From: Phycisphaerae bacterium
GTDB lineage: Bacteria > Planctomycetota > Phycisphaerae > UBA1845 > CAIVHJ01
Reading direction: 5' to 3'
Length of the DNA: 64,000 nt
Assembly (NCBI GenBank): GCA_022072405.1
Contig: JAJVHX010000001.1
Span: forward strand, 62,001-126,000
Positions 18,077 to 25,866 of the stretch are shown piece by piece (the stretch's first letter is position 1; each line of letters begins with the position of its first letter). Position numbers and translations under genes: made by a program. The notes beneath the pieces are model-generated. The model made no database searches. It was not told the DNA's origin and was given only the letters and a program-made list of their open reading frames with translations.

Positions 18077-19042
18077 CTACTCGTCAGCCGGTGGAGGTGG
18101 GGGCGGGGACTCCGCTTCCGGTGCTCGATTGCGGCCCGGCCCACGACCGGGTCCGCGTCCACCTTCGCTGCCGCGAAAGGTTTCACCGATTCCTTTACCG
18201 GAGAGTATTCCTTTGAGTTTCTTCTCGGCAATTTCTTCCTGGCGGGATTGATCCTCAGCCAGTTTCTGTTTTTCCTTAGCCAGCCGTTCTTCCAGCTGGG
18301 CGATCTCAAACTCACGGGCTTGCAGTTCCAGCCCCACCTGCTTGCTCACCAGGTCAGCCAGATCGGCTTTCATCTTTTCCTGGGTCGCTTCATCGCTGTT
18401 GCGATAGGTGTGCATCTTCTGGGCGATAGCGAACTGATTTTTCGCTCCATCGATCAGCACCGTTCCATAGGCTTCATTGCCGCCTTCATACGCTTTCATA
18501 ATCTTGGCGAGCTGCATGCCATGCCGGCGGATATTGCCGCGCGCTTCATCGGCATTCGCTTTGGTACCATCCGGACGGGTCTGGAGTATTTCCTTCAGGT
18601 CGGGGTGGGCATCGAGAAACTCACTAATTTTCTCTTCATCGAATTGCCCCATGAATCCCCATTCACCACCGGGACCGCCAGGTCCATCCGGTCCGCCCGG
18701 CCCCCCCATCGGGCCACGCCCGGCTTCGATGTTTTCCAGAATCTGATTCAGCCGCTCCAGTTGCCGATCGATTCGTTCCAGTTCGGGACTGTTCGGATCT
18801 TCCGAGGCGATTTTCTCCCGCTCGGCTTCCAGTTCGGCGATGCGGGCCTTGATCTTTTCCGGATCGCGCATTCTGGCCCGCGGACCACCACCCGGACCGC
18901 CCGGTTGCGGCGGGGCTTTTTCAAACATATCGGGATCATCGCCGGATTGATCCTCCTGGCCCAAGGCCGGCGTGTAGGCAACCAGCAGCAGCGCCGGCAC
19001 CAGCCACAAAACACGGTTCAACCTTCCAACTCGCCTTGACAT
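18077..19042 (-). CDS. Unknown secreted coiled-coil, Gly/Pro-rich protein
   Basis: A 321-residue protein with a signal peptide (VLWLVPALLLVAYTPALGQ, cleavage after about residue 29). The mature part starts with a Gly/Pro-rich segment, then has a Glu/Arg-rich helix near residues 60-105 (KARIAELEAEREKIASEDPN), a Gly-Pro repeat patch (GGPGGPDGPGGPGG), more long helices at about 215-270, and a disordered Pro/Glu tail. It resembles the periplasmic helical proteins that respond to sigma regulation in planctomycetes, but no named family is recognised. It lies two bases after the anti-sigma-like gene with AAGGAG before its ATG. Its place in the operon suggests it is a partner or target of the ECF system. 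Confidence 0.6.
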   Translation of the reverse strand: MSRRVGRLNRVLWLVPALLLVAYTPALGQEDQSGDDPDMFEKAPPQPGGPGGGPRARMRDPEKIKARIAELEAEREKIASEDPNSPELERIDRQLERLNQILENIEAGRGPMGGPGGPDGPGGPGGEWGFMGQFDEEKISEFLDAHPDLKEILQTRPDGTKANADEARGNIRRHGMQLAKIMKAYEGGNEAYGTVLIDGAKNQFAIAQKMHTYRNSDEATQEKMKADLADLVSKQVGLELQAREFEIAQLEERLAKEKQKLAEDQSRQEEIAEKKLKGILSGKGIGETFRGSEGGRGPGRGPGRNRAPEAESPPPPPPADE

Positions 19043-19044
19043 AC

Positions 19045-19596
19045 TTACACTCCTTGATAATCCGAGTTTTCCGTCTCAAAATAATTGGGTATCGACCAGC
19101 GCTGCAGATCCTGGAGCATTTCCGCATCATCCAGATCCATCATCACTTCGATGGTTACGGAGCGAACTTCGATATCCTGTAGATCCTGCTCCAGATTTTG
19201 CAATTCCTGGTCATCTGCCCAGGCCAACAATTGTTCAAACGCTGCCGGGGCGGATTTATTGCCGGGATTCGTTGACGCTGGCCACCACCACCAGCCCATC
19301 AGGGCAATTGCCGCTGCTGCCGCCGTCGCCCACCAGCGTGCACCCCACAGCACCCGGTGCTGTGGTCGTGCTGCTTGTTGCTGGAGCGTTTCCTGAACCC
19401 GATCATGCAGCTTCTGACGAGCCGCCGTAGATAATGCAAGCCGCGGTTGATCCTCTGCCGCTTCCTCCGGCAACATAGCCCGCACCGCTTGTTGCACATG
19501 CTGGCGGCACTCCGGGGGCAGCACTGGTTCCGGCCAGCTTCTCAGCCAGGATTCCAGCTGGGCAATTTCCACCATCATCTGTTGAGAATCATTCAT
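19045..19596 (-). CDS. Putative anti-sigma factor (membrane)
   Basis: A 183-residue protein with a cytoplasmic N-terminal part, one membrane helix (about 88-105, WWATAAAAAIALMGWWWW) and an acidic C-terminal part outside. It lacks the HxxxCxxC zinc motif of the classic ZAS anti-sigma domain. The call rests on place: it overlaps the end of the ECF sigma gene by eight bases, and membrane proteins in that place are usually anti-sigma factors. The tail repeats Asp/Glu/Leu (LEQDLQDIEV) as in other planctomycete sigma-operon proteins. Confidence 0.6.
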   Translation of the reverse strand: MNDSQQMMVEIAQLESWLRSWPEPVLPPECRQHVQQAVRAMLPEEAAEDQPRLALSTAARQKLHDRVQETLQQQAARPQHRVLWGARWWATAAAAAIALMGWWWWPASTNPGNKSAPAAFEQLLAWADDQELQNLEQDLQDIEVRSVTIEVMMDLDDAEMLQDLQRWSIPNYFETENSDYQGV

Positions 19597-20155
19597 GGCG
19601 TTGGCCCTCCAGCAGGGCCCGCAGTTTGGTCAGTCCGCGATGGGCCCGAGCTAACGCGGTTCCCAGCGGGGTCTGCATGATGTCGGCGATCTCCTGGAAG
19701 GAGAGTTCCGAGTAGTGGCGCAATATGATCACTTCCCGTTCAGCTCCCGGCAGCGTGTGTAGTGCCGCTTCCAGTTGCTGGGCTTGTTCCTGCTGCAGCA
19801 GGTTGCCATCCGGCTGCATGACCGTAACCGACTCTTCGGCCATCTCCTCCACCTGCTGGCTGATCGGTTCGTCGCGCTGAATAGTGGAGCGACGACGTTG
19901 CCGGCGGAGATGATCGCGGTAAAGATTGGTGGCGATGCGAAAGAGGAATGCTTCAAACTGATCCTGATGCTTGTAGTCGTGTAAACATTTCACCAGACGC
20001 ACGAACAACTCCTGTACCAGGTCTTCCGCATCGACACGGGAGCGGCATAGGCGGTAAAAATATCCATACAGTCGATCACCAAAGAGATCGATCAACTGGT
20101 CAAAGGCCTGCGGTTGGCCTTTTTGCGCCCGGGCCAGTATCTCGTCCAATCCCAT
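19589..20155 (-). CDS. ECF-type RNA polymerase sigma factor
   Basis: A 188-residue sigma-70 family protein of the ECF type. Region 2 has FDQLIDLFGDRLYGYFYR and VDAEDLVQELFVRLV, the core-binding and -10 recognition helices. Region 4 has LPGAEREVIILRHYSELSF, then QEIADIMQTPLGTALARAHRG, the -35 recognition helix-turn-helix. The linker of about 50 residues is acidic. The ATG at 20155 is taken because AAGG precedes it; a GTG six bases earlier is possible. It heads a three-gene operon with the membrane protein at 19045 and the secreted protein at 18077. Its target promoter is unknown. Confidence 0.9.
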   Translation of the reverse strand: MGLDEILARAQKGQPQAFDQLIDLFGDRLYGYFYRLCRSRVDAEDLVQELFVRLVKCLHDYKHQDQFEAFLFRIATNLYRDHLRRQRRRSTIQRDEPISQQVEEMAEESVTVMQPDGNLLQQEQAQQLEAALHTLPGAEREVIILRHYSELSFQEIADIMQTPLGTALARAHRGLTKLRALLEGQRHE

Positions 20156-20194
20156 ATGCACCTTGCCCTCGTACCAGAATAAACGCCCGCTGCG

Positions 20195-20233
20195 AAAAAA
20201 AATTGCCGACGAGCCCGAGACTCGGCGGCAATT
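20195..20233 (-). terminator. Rho-independent terminator
   Basis: On the minus strand AATTGCCGCCGAG pairs with CTCGTCGGCAATT and is followed by eight Ts. It ends the lipoprotein operon upstream (22353-20261) just before the sigma gene. Confidence 0.88.
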
Positions 20234-20260
20234 ACAATTGATACGGGATGAATTCTGACG

Positions 20261-20443
20261 TTAACTCAAACCAAAACCGGCAGATAAGGCGGCAATGATC
20301 GCCGTGGGAATACCGTTGGTAAAGAAGCTGTCGGTAGCGGACTTGAAGGCATCACCCCACAGGTTGATGCACCCGGTGCCCTGATACAGACAAGCCATCA
20401 TAACCACACTTTGCAGCCAGAATCGTTTTTGCCACCGTGACAT
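20261..20443 (-). CDS. Small probable lipoprotein
   Basis: A 60-residue protein with a good ribosome site (GAGGAG). The N-terminus is basic, then hydrophobic (SVVMMACLYQGTGCINLW), with a Cys at about residue 25 that could be a lipobox cysteine, although GTGC is not a perfect lipobox. The C-terminus (IPTAIIAALSAGFGLS) is a second hydrophobic segment. It follows two other lipoprotein-like genes on the same strand and is closed by the terminator at 20195. No function is known. Confidence 0.5.
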   Translation of the reverse strand: MSRWQKRFWLQSVVMMACLYQGTGCINLWGDAFKSATDSFFTNGIPTAIIAALSAGFGLS

Positions 20444-20462
20444 GGGCAGTTCTCCTCAATGA

Positions 20463-21290
20463 TCAACTGGGCGGCAGCGGGCTGATCGGGCCATCCACGT
20501 CCCGTAATATTTCAAACGTATCGCGGATGAAATTGGCACTGTTGGCGCTCGCCGTTTCACCATCAATCACACCCGCCGTCACCGCAAATCCACCAACGGC
20601 ACTCGCCTTGGTGCTGGCCAGGACAATGATCAAATCCCCATTACCGAAGTCAGCCGGATCACCACCCAAATCGTACGATAATATCTTGTTCAACCCCGAT
20701 GGAAATATCGAACCGGCTGTGGTGGACGGATCCGATCCGGAAGGCCGAATGACAATGCCATCGTCCTGGCTGGCCGGTACATCCAGATCTTCGCCAAAAC
20801 CGATGCGAATAACTCGCACCAGGCGAATAAAATCCCGATCCGTTAATGCTTCGGGATCCTTGGCGACCAGTTGGTTCAGAATATCCTGAATATCTTCAAA
20901 GGTCAGTTGTCCGGGCGCTACCGGAGGAAATTCGGCCGGAGTAAAATCGAATACCGCTCCCAATGTCGGCGAGTTCACATCAGTGATCAGTTGTACGGTT
21001 TCCGCTTCCAGGAGTCGGCTTTCTCCGGCATTGACGGGAGCACCATTCACCAACGGTACAATGATCTCTTCAGCCTCCGCCGTCACTATAAATTCCACCG
21101 AAAACTCGGTGCTGTTCTGAACCATCACCATTACATAACCCGCATTAGGCCCTGGCGCGATAGGGGTTTCCCCACCGGTAAATTGATTCAGGAAGGTTTG
21201 ATTGAGAATGGTCACATCTTCTGCCAGGCAGCCAGTGTACAGACTGCCATAGCCGATGAACAGGCTCGCCATAATGATCTTGTGTTTCAT
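20463..21290 (-). CDS. Putative lipoprotein, paralogue of the next gene upstream
   Basis: A 275-residue protein with a signal peptide ending at a lipobox (LYTGC, Cys21). Right after it comes DVTILNQTFLNQF, which closely resembles VLNQSFLDIF in the protein at 21352. Both then have a P-G-rich turn followed by a beta strand of about 10 residues (GYVMVMVQNST here). The C-terminal region has INGETASANSANF-like beta-rich sequence. Predicted to be anchored on a membrane outside the cytoplasm. I do not recognise a named family. Confidence 0.6.
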   Translation of the reverse strand: MKHKIIMASLFIGYGSLYTGCLAEDVTILNQTFLNQFTGGETPIAPGPNAGYVMVMVQNSTEFSVEFIVTAEAEEIIVPLVNGAPVNAGESRLLEAETVQLITDVNSPTLGAVFDFTPAEFPPVAPGQLTFEDIQDILNQLVAKDPEALTDRDFIRLVRVIRIGFGEDLDVPASQDDGIVIRPSGSDPSTTAGSIFPSGLNKILSYDLGGDPADFGNGDLIIVLASTKASAVGGFAVTAGVIDGETASANSANFIRDTFEILRDVDGPISPLPPS

Positions 21291-21351
21291 GCCGGATATC
21301 CTGTCAAATAATTAACGTCAACCAGATAGACAGTTGCTGACTTCCCACGGA

Positions 21352-22353
21352 TTATTGATCCAGTACCCGAATCGCTACGCCATAACGCCCGGGAATCCGC
21401 AAAGCCTGATCCAGACCAAATGCGGTATCGAGAAAATATCCCGGAATATTCGTCCGGGGATTGATCGTCGGACGACAATTTTGTGGTACATCTTCAAACG
21501 GCAGAGTCAAGTCGCCGGTCAACTCCAGAATCACAACAGCTCCACAATTGACCGTGGTCAGCGGTGGCGGGAAGTTTCTGGGGTCATAATTGCGCAGTTG
21601 GCCAAATCCGCCGATACCCGTGTTAAAGTTCTGATCAGCTTCCAGTATCTCAAAGTGAGGTGGAGCGGCTCCGACGCATCGAATCACCTGATCGATGACT
21701 CCGCCGCCGATATCGATATTTTCCGTCTGCAGAAACTGGATTACGACCGGTACAAATACTTCAACCTGAATGATCTCGATCGAGGCGATATCACATTGCA
21801 CAATAAAAGAATCGTTCGTATTCTGACGCAGGTCGGGGGGCAGGTCCGTCTGAATATCGCCGAATTGATCGTCACCACGGACCAGACGTAATCCGTTGAC
21901 AAACTCCAGACGCTGTACCCCGCCATCGACATTGGTCACGTCCACCGTCATTCGTACGCGCGGCGGCAGTTGCACCACTTCCAGATCGACCGTGGCGTTG
22001 TTGATCAATTGCTGGATAATATTGGTGATTTCATCTTCGTTCAGCTGGGGATTCACTCGCCGGATTTCATCAATCACTTCCTGGCGTGGAACCACGTCTC
22101 CCTGGATCAGGTAAGTGAACACATCGTCCGCGATCCGGGACAAGTTGCTGAAGCGGATGGGGATATGGCCGGTTGGGGCATCAACGGCAGCAAAACTCGA
22201 CGCCGCGCCATCACCCAGGTCGAAAATATCCAGAAAGGACTGATTCAGCACATCGGTGCAACCCGTACTGAAGCTCAGGGTTAGAACGGACCAGCCGCAG
22301 ATGATGGCGGCGTGATGAACGGAACGAAATCTCGGGCGATTTCCGCACGACAT
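21352..22353 (-). CDS. Putative lipoprotein, first of a paralogous pair
   Basis: A 333-residue protein. A long basic N-terminus and a hydrophobic stretch (IICGWSVLTLSFSTGC) end at the lipobox Cys at about residue 32. VLNQSFLDIF follows, as in the next gene. The mature part is acidic, with a helix FDEIRRVNP...EDEITNIIQQLINN-like segment (residues about 90-115) and beta-rich blocks. One further Cys pair (CVGAAPPHFE...VNCGAVV) may form a disulfide. GGAGG lies before the ATG. The three genes 21352, 20463 and 20261 are probably one transcript. Function is unknown. Confidence 0.6.
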   Translation of the reverse strand: MSCGNRPRFRSVHHAAIICGWSVLTLSFSTGCTDVLNQSFLDIFDLGDGAASSFAAVDAPTGHIPIRFSNLSRIADDVFTYLIQGDVVPRQEVIDEIRRVNPQLNEDEITNIIQQLINNATVDLEVVQLPPRVRMTVDVTNVDGGVQRLEFVNGLRLVRGDDQFGDIQTDLPPDLRQNTNDSFIVQCDIASIEIIQVEVFVPVVIQFLQTENIDIGGGVIDQVIRCVGAAPPHFEILEADQNFNTGIGGFGQLRNYDPRNFPPPLTTVNCGAVVILELTGDLTLPFEDVPQNCRPTINPRTNIPGYFLDTAFGLDQALRIPGRYGVAIRVLDQ

Positions 22354-22550
22354 TCGGATAGACCTCCATCATATAAGCGTTTTGGGCATGAGAAGACTGC
22401 GGGTTAGGCGAGGTTATCGATGCAGGCTTCTGCTCTGTAAAGTTTTAGCCTGTCGAATAGTGTCAGGTCAAGCCCAACCGCTCCTCTTTTGACCCAGTCT
22501 GACCAGCTGGAAACGAGTAAGCCAGTGTTCTCAGAGACGTTGGGATTGTA

Positions 22551-22572
22551 CCATACCCCTGGGGGGGCTGCC
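22551..22572. promoter_or_regulatory. Possible metal-regulator operator
   Basis: The stretch ATACCCCTGGGGGGGCT just before the NikR-like gene is a C-run/G-run palindrome like the operators of CsoR/RcnR metal sensors, and could be an autoregulatory site. Weak evidence: sequence likeness and location only. Confidence 0.3.
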
Positions 22573-22606
22573 AGCCTGCCCCAGGCTGGATTAGGAGATC
22601 ATAATC

Positions 22607-23029
22607 ATGGGTACGCTAACCCGTTTTGGCGTCTGTATGGATGCGGAATTACTGGCTGCTTTCGACCATTGGGCTGGGCGACAGGGCTTCGCCAACCGCT
22701 CAGACGCTCTTCGTGAACTCGCCCGCAGTGCCCTGTTACCCAACGACAACGCTTCACCGCAGGCTTCTATGACATTACTGATCTGGTACTGGTCTGGCAC
22801 CGCAAATGCCCCCGACCCGCAACAACTGGCCAGACTGGAGCAGGATTTTCAGCGGCTGATTCTGGGGCAGGGTTGTTGGCAGGTCGCCGCCGGCGGCATT
22901 CATCTCTGGATTTGTCAAGCCAGTTCCGTCTGGTCGGATGTAGTGGCAAAATGGAACCAGCAGCCGGATCACTGCCAGCTGCGACTGATTAATCCAGCGG
23001 ACTATTCCGGTAATAGTGCGGCTGTCTGA
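22607..23029 (+). CDS. NikR-like ribbon-helix-helix regulator lacking nickel ligands
   Basis: A 140-residue protein. Residues 1-45 match the NikR DNA-binding ribbon-helix-helix: LTRFGVCMDAELLAAFDHWA, then FANRSDALRELARSAL, almost the family consensus. Residues about 55-140 take the place of the nickel-binding ACT-like domain, with TLLIWYW where NikR has TLxxYDH, and without the H-x-H and following Cys that hold the metal in E. coli NikR. AGGAG stands before the ATG. A nickel role is therefore doubtful; it may sense something else or act as a paralogue without metal. No nickel transporter or hydrogenase gene is nearby. Confidence 0.7.
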   Translation: MGTLTRFGVCMDAELLAAFDHWAGRQGFANRSDALRELARSALLPNDNASPQASMTLLIWYWSGTANAPDPQQLARLEQDFQRLILGQGCWQVAAGGIHLWICQASSVWSDVVAKWNQQPDHCQLRLINPADYSGNSAAV

Positions 23030-23474
23030 TCTCCACTCTCCAACATCATGTTTTGGCAATTTCCAGCCGGTGAGGTTGCCAGCATCGGTATTCCGGCCGC
23101 GATATGGGTATGGCTGCCGGAGCGTTCCGCACGACGAAATTATCTATTATTCTGCACCATGTCATGAGCGAGGTTGCACATCGGTTATACACCCTTCTGC
23201 TGACTTTTTATTAGAAAACAATTAGGAGTATTTCAGTAAGCTTTATGAAAACAGCATGTATACTTCATGAAGTGGCAATAATAATCGAATAATTGTTATA
23301 CAGCACTTCAATTTCTTACATGTTCTGTATCGCTATTTACATATCAGTTGCAGATTCGATTTCGAACGGAAACCTCCGAGTTTAGCTCGGCAGCATTTTT
23401 CATTATCAGATCAGAAATGAAAACCAGGCCCAGCATCTGGGCATTTATTTCCTTTTTCTGAGGAGGATTTTTCC
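23030..23474 (+). other. AT-rich region before the RiPP-type gene, no gene seen
   Basis: About 445 bases are AT-rich, especially from 23190 to 23350. It probably holds the promoter of the small gene at 23475, but no boxes can be assigned. No repeat or structured RNA was recognised. Confidence 0.4.
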
Positions 23475-23732
23475 ATGAGTCATCGTCAGACAGGTCGATT
23501 GTCATTGCATCGTGAAACCTTACGGACATTGCATGATGGGGAATTGAATCAGGTGCAGGGAGCCTGGTTCGGCTCCTGGTTCGGATGCAATGTGAATCGC
23601 GCGGCGACATCCGCACTCGTCAGCGGCGTCGCCAGCGGTATTGCCAGTACCACCACTGCGGAAGCAAGTACCGGTCCGGTGGTGGGCAGCATGATTGGCA
23701 GCGCTGCCGTCAGTGGCTGGATTTTCTATTAG
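23475..23732 (+). CDS. RiPP-type precursor peptide candidate (leader copy 2)
   Basis: An 85-residue peptide with GAGGAGG before the ATG. Residues 8-30 are RLSLHRETLRTLHDGELN then QVQGA, nearly the leader seen at 232 (LTLKKETLRTLMDSSLN then RVQGG). The core from WFGSWFG is Gly/Ala/Ser-rich with spaced small residues (SALVSGVASGIASTT, GSMIGSAAVSGW), one Cys and many Ser/Thr, and ends in aromatic WIFY. Small-residue spacing of this sort is common in class II or circular bacteriocin-like peptides and in lanthipeptides. No maturation genes are near. The shared leader in two otherwise different peptides is the main support. Confidence 0.6.
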   Translation: MSHRQTGRLSLHRETLRTLHDGELNQVQGAWFGSWFGCNVNRAATSALVSGVASGIASTTTAEASTGPVVGSMIGSAAVSGWIFY

Positions 23733-23907
23733 TCGAAACGGATGCGCATCTGATGCTCACCAGGCCAGTCATGGTTAATGCCGATCCTGGCCATGGCTGG
23801 CTGGTTTTGTAAAATCGTCTGGTGCCGGGTGGATACATCCAGCGCGTGATAAGCACTATCCGCATTTATTGATCTTTGAACGGGGAAAGTATCATTGATC
23901 TCTCAGG

Positions 23908-23930
23908 GAGCCGCAGGCTTAAGCCTGCGC
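23908..23930 (+). repeat. Dispersed GC-rich palindrome, copy 4
   Basis: GAGCCGCAGGCTTAAGCCTG then CGC, in the gap between convergent genes. Nothing else is seen in 23733-24003. Confidence 0.65.
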
Positions 23931-24003
23931 GAAGCCTGTTTAAGTGCGAACGCGTTACTTTTTCTGTTCAATCTTCAATCGTTGGGCGTCGAACAGCTAA
24001 CGA

Positions 24004-25386
24004 CTAATTCAGATTATATTCCTTGAGTTTGCGATAGAGGGTGCGGGCACCGATGCCGAGCATCTGAGCGGCTTTTTCGCGATTGCCGCTGGTCAGTTTC
24101 AGGGTGTTGGCGATGTGGATGCGTTCTACATCGGCCATGCTCAAGCCGACGAAACCCGCCTGTCCCAGCGGCACGATCTGCGTCGATCCGCGAATCTGTT
24201 CCGGTAGATCTTCCAGCCCGATCACCGGGGTTTCTTTCTGTACGGCCAGTCCGTTGATCAGGCTTTTAAGCTGGCGGACATTACCGGGCCAATTGTAAGC
24301 GGTCAGTTTTCGTAATGCTTCTGGGTCCACACTGATGGGCAACTCGCCGCGGTTCTGACGTTCCGGATTCAGATCATTCAGAAATCGGGTGATTAAGACC
24401 GGAATATCCTGCCGACGTTCGCGTAAGGGCGGAATGCGCAGTTGCACCTGATTGAGGCGGTAGAAGAGGTCGGGCCGGAAGCTGCCCTCCTCGATCATCT
24501 CGTTCAGGTCGCGATGGGTGGCCGCCACAACCCGAACGTCGACGTAGTGCACCTCCGTACTGCCGACCGGCGTGATCTCGCCATTTTCCAGTGCCCGCAG
24601 CAATTTAGCCTGCATGCGCAGCGGCATATCGCCCACTTCATCCAGGAACAGCGTACCGCCATGGGCGGCGTCAAATATTCCCTTGCGATCTGAAACCGCC
24701 CCCGTGAACGCCCCCTTCACGTGACCAAAAAGTTCGCTTTCCAGCAGATTCTCATTCAGCCCGGCGCAATTGATGGCCCGATAGGCTTTATTTCGCCGCC
24801 CGGAATTCAGATGCACCGCCTGCGCGATCAGATCCTTGCCGCTGCCCGTTTCGCCCAGCAGCAGCACGGTAATTTTGCTGTCGGCGATTCGCTTCAGCTT
24901 CCGCAGCAGTTGCACCATGTTCTCGCTGGTGCCGATCAACCCTTCAAATTCCAGCGCTTCGGCGCTGCGTTCACGGATGCGGCGATGTTCCTTGTTGGTC
25001 AGGGCCACGGCGGCAGCGCGATGTATCTTGTCGCGCAGATAATCCCACGCCACCGGTTTGATCAGGTAATCGTAGGCTTGTACCGCCGACTCCCGACTCA
25101 ACACATCGCGGGCCAATTGTTCGCTGCCGTGGGCGGTCATCAGAATCACTTCGGTATCCGGCGACAGTCGACGGGTCTCGCGCAATACATCAAAGCCGCT
25201 GATCTCCCCGCCCAGTTTGTATTCCGTCACCACCACATCGGGCGGACGCTTGCGTATGCTCTGGAGGGCTTCGAAACCGTCGTTGACCAGCAGACAGGCG
25301 TCACCGTTGCGGCGCAACATATCCGTCACCTGCTGACCCAGCAGTTGGTCCGGCTCGACGATCAGAATAAAGGCTGTATCACTCAT
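24004..25386 (-). CDS. NtrC-type sigma-54 response regulator without the usual phospho-acceptor Asp
   Basis: A 460-residue regulator. The REC domain is residues about 5-120; the place of the phosphorylated Asp holds Glu55 ([12 protein letters not shown] where NtrC has PDVLLSDIRMP), while the Thr of ILMTAH and the Lys of YLIKPV are kept. The AAA+ domain (about 145-375) has Walker [15 protein letters not shown], the sigma-54 contact GAFTGA and Walker [15 protein letters not shown]. The C-terminal Fis-type HTH has [23 protein letters not shown] 25386 is preferred to an upstream one at 25404. It should activate sigma-54 promoters; the Glu may mimic the phosphorylated state. No kinase is adjacent. 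Confidence 0.93.
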   Translation of the reverse strand: MSDTAFILIVEPDQLLGQQVTDMLRRNGDACLLVNDGFEALQSIRKRPPDVVVTEYKLGGEISGFDVLRETRRLSPDTEVILMTAHGSEQLARDVLSRESAVQAYDYLIKPVAWDYLRDKIHRAAAVALTNKEHRRIRERSAEALEFEGLIGTSENMVQLLRKLKRIADSKITVLLLGETGSGKDLIAQAVHLNSGRRNKAYRAINCAGLNENLLESELFGHVKGAFTGAVSDRKGIFDAAHGGTLFLDEVGDMPLRMQAKLLRALENGEITPVGSTEVHYVDVRVVAATHRDLNEMIEEGSFRPDLFYRLNQVQLRIPPLRERRQDIPVLITRFLNDLNPERQNRGELPISVDPEALRKLTAYNWPGNVRQLKSLINGLAVQKETPVIGLEDLPEQIRGSTQIVPLGQAGFVGLSMADVERIHIANTLKLTSGNREKAAQMLGIGARTLYRKLKEYNLN

Positions 25387-25538
25387 TCTGTTCCATTTTA
25401 TCATTAAGCGCAGATGATTTTAACCTGCGCGCTCATGACGCACCGGCCGTTGGCGGCGGCTGGCACTGGCGGCAGGGTGCGCACGACCCGCCGTTAGGGA
25501 GTAGTAATGTTGATTGAATTGTAGCGTTGGCCGGTATA

Positions 25539-25769
25539 TCAGGCGGGTTGTTCCGCGAGTTGTTCTACTCGGCGGACGTGAATCGCCTGAAAACCCTTCT
25601 GTGGGTCGGTTACCAGCTCAAAATCGACCCGTTCGCCGAACTTGAGTTTTCGGAAACCATCGCCCTCGATGGTGCTGTAGTGGACGAAAATGTCCTGCTC
25701 AACACCATCGCAGCGCAGAAAACCATAACCCTTCTTACAGTCGAACCACTTGACTGTGCCACTGGACAT
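25539..25769 (-). CDS. Cold-shock domain protein
   Basis: A 76-residue Csp protein. The start at 25769 has GGGGAGG behind it; the longer frame from 25895 runs into pnp and is rejected. RNP-1 and RNP-2 motifs are clear: KKGYGFLRCDG and DIFVHYSTIEG, with the opening SGTVKWFDC. The second half (EGDGFRKLKFGERVDFELV) is normal, but the tail QAIHVRRVEQLAEQPA is slightly longer than in CspA. Such proteins bind single-stranded RNA and melt secondary structure. It lies 98 bases after pnp on the same strand, so it may be co-transcribed with rpsO and pnp, which fits a role in RNA turnover. Confidence 0.93.
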   Translation of the reverse strand: MSSGTVKWFDCKKGYGFLRCDGVEQDIFVHYSTIEGDGFRKLKFGERVDFELVTDPQKGFQAIHVRRVEQLAEQPA

Positions 25770-25866
25770 GACGACCTCCCCGGTTAAAACACCTGGAAGT
25801 CGACCCTCCTGGTCGATGGCTGTTATCGCCGTCGCCGCCTCCTGCTTGACGGCGTGAAACGCACGG

